From Hypsibius dujardini (Eukaryota > Tardigrada > Eutardigrada > Parachela > Hypsibiidae), in contig LRSR01004338.1 in the NCBI GenBank assembly GCA_001579985.1, positions 1 through 30,823 on the forward strand: 30,823 nt of DNA, given 5' to 3'. Position 1 is the first letter of the stretch; each line of letters opens with the position of its first letter. Below are positions 28,062 to 30,823 of the stretch, in pieces. The position numbers and the translations under genes are program-made. The notes under the pieces are model-generated. The model did not search any database. It saw only the letters and a list, made by a program, of their open reading frames with translations, and was not told where the DNA came from.

Positions 28062-30823
28062 ATGCTCCAGTGCATTTCAGCACCCTCAGGCATCGCCGTT
28101 TTTGCTCTGGTGCTTCTATGCTCAGGTATGTACTCCCATATAGTTTCAACACTAGCTTGGTTTTGTTAAAGCCCCTTTTAGATGTGCTAAAGCACAGCGA
28201 CGAAAGCTGTCCCGAGTTAGAGCCAATATCAAATAATTTAGCAGTACACATTTTCATGACGTTTCACAGGAGCTTTGAGTCAGGATGATAACTTCGGGGA
28301 TTACGCAATCTACGAGGATTACGAGGATGTGAGTCAGACCACACGCAGAGCTAGACTCATGGCGACAACAACCAGAGGTCCAGCTGAATTCATAACCGAC
28401 GATGATTTTGGAGAGTTCGCCATTCCAGATGTAACTGGTCCCAGTTCATCCGAACTCTCAGTTCGTGCTGTCACGACAGCTGCCACGACAGCGTCTCCAG
28501 AAATGGACGCCGATGATTACACGATAGATGACGAAGCAGCTGTCGCCAACGGGCCACTTGAGGCTGCCATTCTACCCGGAGCCACCGTTCCACCACCGAA
28601 TTTGGATCCAGACGAAGCGGTCATAGGTATGGTTATTCCTAAAAGGGGACTGGCTATTAAAAGCCGGTGGAGGATAGACCGGAAAGTGACTTCATCCCTA
28701 TCCCCTTGCGTGGGTGTGTGGGGTGGGCTTTGGGGGAGAACGGGCTCTAACATATGAAATGGGTAAATTTTTTGTTACGCCCACCTATCCCCTTGCGTGG
28801 GTGTGTGGCGGGATGGGCGCAACAAAAAATTTACCCTTTTCATATGTTAAAGCCCGTTCTCCCCAAAGCCAACCTCAATCCGCCACTGAATGAGTGTCAT
28901 TTATACTGTCACGTTGTTTATCTTTATCAAGGTGGAATGACAGTACCGAGGCACAAGTACCCCTTCATGGTCAGCATTCAACTGCAAAAGGATAATTTTC
29001 ATTTTTGCGGTGGTTCGCTGATCTCCAGCATCCATGTGCTGACTGCCGCTCACTGCTTAGCCAACGCTGAAGGGTAAGGGGCTTGAGAAAACGGCGCATG
29101 TGACGCTAGTAATCATGTCCTCACTCAGAGGTCAATTTAGACTGTTGATTGGCGAATCATTCATCGATGGACAATATGCCCATAGGCTGTTACAACAATT
29201 AAAAACAATTTACGTTAAAAAATTCACGAATCATGTCCAAACCAATAATATCTATAACTATTTCTGATGAAAGTGTAAACACCGTGTAGGGGAGTAGGGT
29301 CTTTATCCTTATTGGCATCAGGGATATCGAAGATTAACCCTGGCCGTTGGGAACAGCCATAATTCCCTAATACACCCAAAGAAGAGAGCGCGCGGGGGTC
29401 GCAGTTGGAGTCCGTCTGTCGCTGCAAAATAGGCCGTCGAAAAGTCGAAAATCCGCCATGTTCCTTCTAATGGTTGGATGATGACTGGTGATGAGGCGTT
29501 GAGCGTACTAGAGGTGGGACACTCCTACACACACATGGCCACAATTTTGAGTGGCAGACATTAAGCCAAAAAGAGTGGTCCGAGTTCAAGCCGAGTTCGA
29601 ACCACTCTACACCTGACCATGCAGCGTTTACACGATTGATCGATTGATTGAACTTGTTTATTTTGGCAGAATCTAGAGCAGCTTGCTCAATCTAATTTCT
29701 CTTCTGGGCCGGGCGTTAAATCAAAGATTCAGAAGAAAACAGTGGCAAGCTCTAGCCAAGAGTGGCTCGAACTCAGACCACCCTGATGGCTCCAACTCTG
29801 CCACTTAAAACTGTGACTATGTCCGTTTCACAAATCCTCACTCAGAAGCAATTGAAACTGAATTTTAACGGGAAAGATAAAAGTTGATCTCGGTAATAAG
29901 AATTAAAAATTACAAGAAAGGCAAGATCGCATATTTTTTAGAGTAGTCTGAACGTCACCAAGTGGACGGACGATATGAAAAATTTAAGCTTAACTTACGA
30001 GCGATCATGTATCCAATGACTTCAAAAAAGTCTGCATTTCGAGCGTCGTATAACAAATAGATACCAAGCAAACGCTTTGGGTTGAATCACTACATGGGTT
30101 GAATCAGTCGGGTGGCGGAGGGCGCCACGAGTGGAAATTGTAACCAACACTCATTCAGTTTCACACACACCGTTGTTTACAATTTACACTTGTGGCGCCC
30201 TCCGCCACCCGACTGATTCAACCCATGTAGTGATTCAACCCAAAGCGTTTGCCTGGTACTTTTTATTTAACTGCCACAAAAATAAAAGTAAATTAACATT
30301 AACGCGGAACGAACCTCCATTTAGAAAGAAAAGTTGTTCAGACGCTAGAATTAACCCAGTTTTGCTGATTTTCCCATACAGAGATTGCTTTGATTCAGAG
30401 GTTTTTTTGGGCCAAATTTTACAATTTTTACCGTTTTCCTTTTTAAAATTCAAAAGTCGATCGCTGATTGGAAGGATTGTCTACACTGTATTGTCGCGTA
30501 ATACAAAATGAATTTAGAGCCAAATATGTACATACGTTTTCATAACACAAATCTATAAATAAATAATTACAATTATAGGAAATATATGAAACCAATTTTT
30601 CGATTGCAATCGACAGGAAGCAGACAAAGCAGGCCAACGCAATTCAGGTTGGTGTGGGTCTCCACAATCGAAAGACCAACGATAGCTCCCACTACTTCGG
30701 TGTGAAGCGGATTGACATTCACCGGGGTTACATTGGCATCTCCAATGGACACCTTAACGATATCGCCATCCTGACGCTGGACAGATCGATAGCGGGAGCA
30801 AAGAAACTGAAAGTTGGAATCAT
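28062..30823 (+). CDS. Trypsin-like serine protease with long acidic propeptide, 3' end beyond the window
   Basis: Exons 28062-28125, 28270-28626, 28932-29073 and 30617-30823 (open at the edge) join in phases 1, 1 and 2 with GT-AG borders. Exon 1 is a signal peptide (MLQCISAPSGIAVFALVLLC). Exon 2 is an acidic, Thr-rich propeptide of about 119 residues with related motifs DDNFGDYAI, DDDFGEFAI and DADDYTI. Mature domain: the new N terminus is VIGG after Glu-Ala, with the catalytic His in LTAAHC and Asp in LNDIAILTLD. The Ser exon is outside the window, so activity cannot be judged fully. The last intron is 1.5 kb and filled with repeats; the others are 144 and 305 bases. The acidic propeptide may act as an inhibitor or localisation tag; that is inference. 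Confidence 0.88.
28697..28870. repeat. Foldback element in an intron, with 25-bp direct repeat
   Basis: Arms 28725-28782 and 28813-28870 are near-perfect inverses of each other. A 25-base word starting CCTATCCCCTTGCGTG occurs at 28697-28721 and again at 28784-28808 inside the loop. The right flank ends with CAACCTCAATCCGCCACTG, the inverse of a hAT-type terminal motif. Confidence 0.85.
29286..29385 (-). mobile_element. Remnant of the 3' end of the tyrosine-recombinase retroelement
   Basis: In reverse complement it matches 25366-25459: shared words are GATGCCAATAAGG, ATAAAGACC and ACTCCCCT, and homology stops at the same base. It lies in the last visible intron of the 28-kb protease gene, opposite to the gene. 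Only about 100 bp remain. Confidence 0.75.
29527..29824. mobile_element. MITE copy 2 (partner 2867-3174)
   Basis: Same left end (CACACATGGCCACAATTTTG) and same internal words as copy 1. The right end has decayed (TCTGCCACTTAAAACTGTG). It lies in the last visible intron of the 28-kb protease gene. Confidence 0.85.
30050..30272. repeat. Near-perfect foldback repeat, arms about 90 bp
   Basis: The left arm through about 30150 and right arm from about 30170 are inverses with only a few mismatches; the core word GGGTTGAATCACTACATGGG is exact in both. Each arm also holds the word GGGTTGAATCA twice in tandem. The loop is about 25 bases. It lies in the last visible intron of the 28-kb gene. Type unknown: a foldback MITE is likely. 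Confidence 0.9.

Overview
This window reads as eukaryotic, probably arthropod, nuclear DNA. The genes have short GT-AG introns and signal-peptide exons, trypsin-family genes occur several times, and transposon remnants fill much of the space between them (a DD37D mariner, MITEs, a tyrosine-recombinase retroelement). There are no bacterial-style operons. The species cannot be fixed from the sequence; a crustacean or another small-genome arthropod fits best. Most gene models below were built by hand by joining exons whose splice sites and phases agree.

Layout. 1-1938: dead mariner-like element whose right inverted repeat is split by a nested MITE. 2266-2750 (-): 3' part of a small Thr-rich secreted protein gene, a paralogue of the one at 16374-16791 (-). 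2867-3174: MITE with a second copy at 29527-29824. 3742-4865 (-) and 5019-5435 (+): two divergent small secreted-protein genes. 6150-8030: degenerate 10-bp minisatellites around a possible Cys-containing exon (7133-7508, +). 9655-13797 (-): a seven-exon gene for a 563-residue protein with one complete and one dead trypsin-like domain. 14757-15140 (-): Cys-rich terminal exon. 19327-19797 (-): 5' half of another trypsin gene. 20555-21215: AT-rich low-complexity block. 21230-25459 (+): Gag-RT-RNase H-tyrosine recombinase retroelement with frameshifts. 26432-26744 (-): small secreted-protein remnant or gene. 28062-30823 (+): a further trypsin-like gene, cut by the window end, whose introns carry foldback repeats and a remnant of the same retroelement family.

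How the genes relate. The confident genes all make secreted products, and every signal peptide exon I could tie to a following exon ends in phase 1. The proteases share phase-1 junctions around the propeptide exon. At least one small secreted protein (3742-4865) shares a DDNFG motif with the protease propeptide at 28 kb. The three protease zymogens lack Arg or Lys before the new N terminus. The picture is a cluster of secreted proteases, pseudoproteases and small divergent secreted peptides that grows by duplication and exon exchange in a transposon-rich neighbourhood, as seen in digestive, salivary, venom or immune gene clusters. That functional reading is inference.
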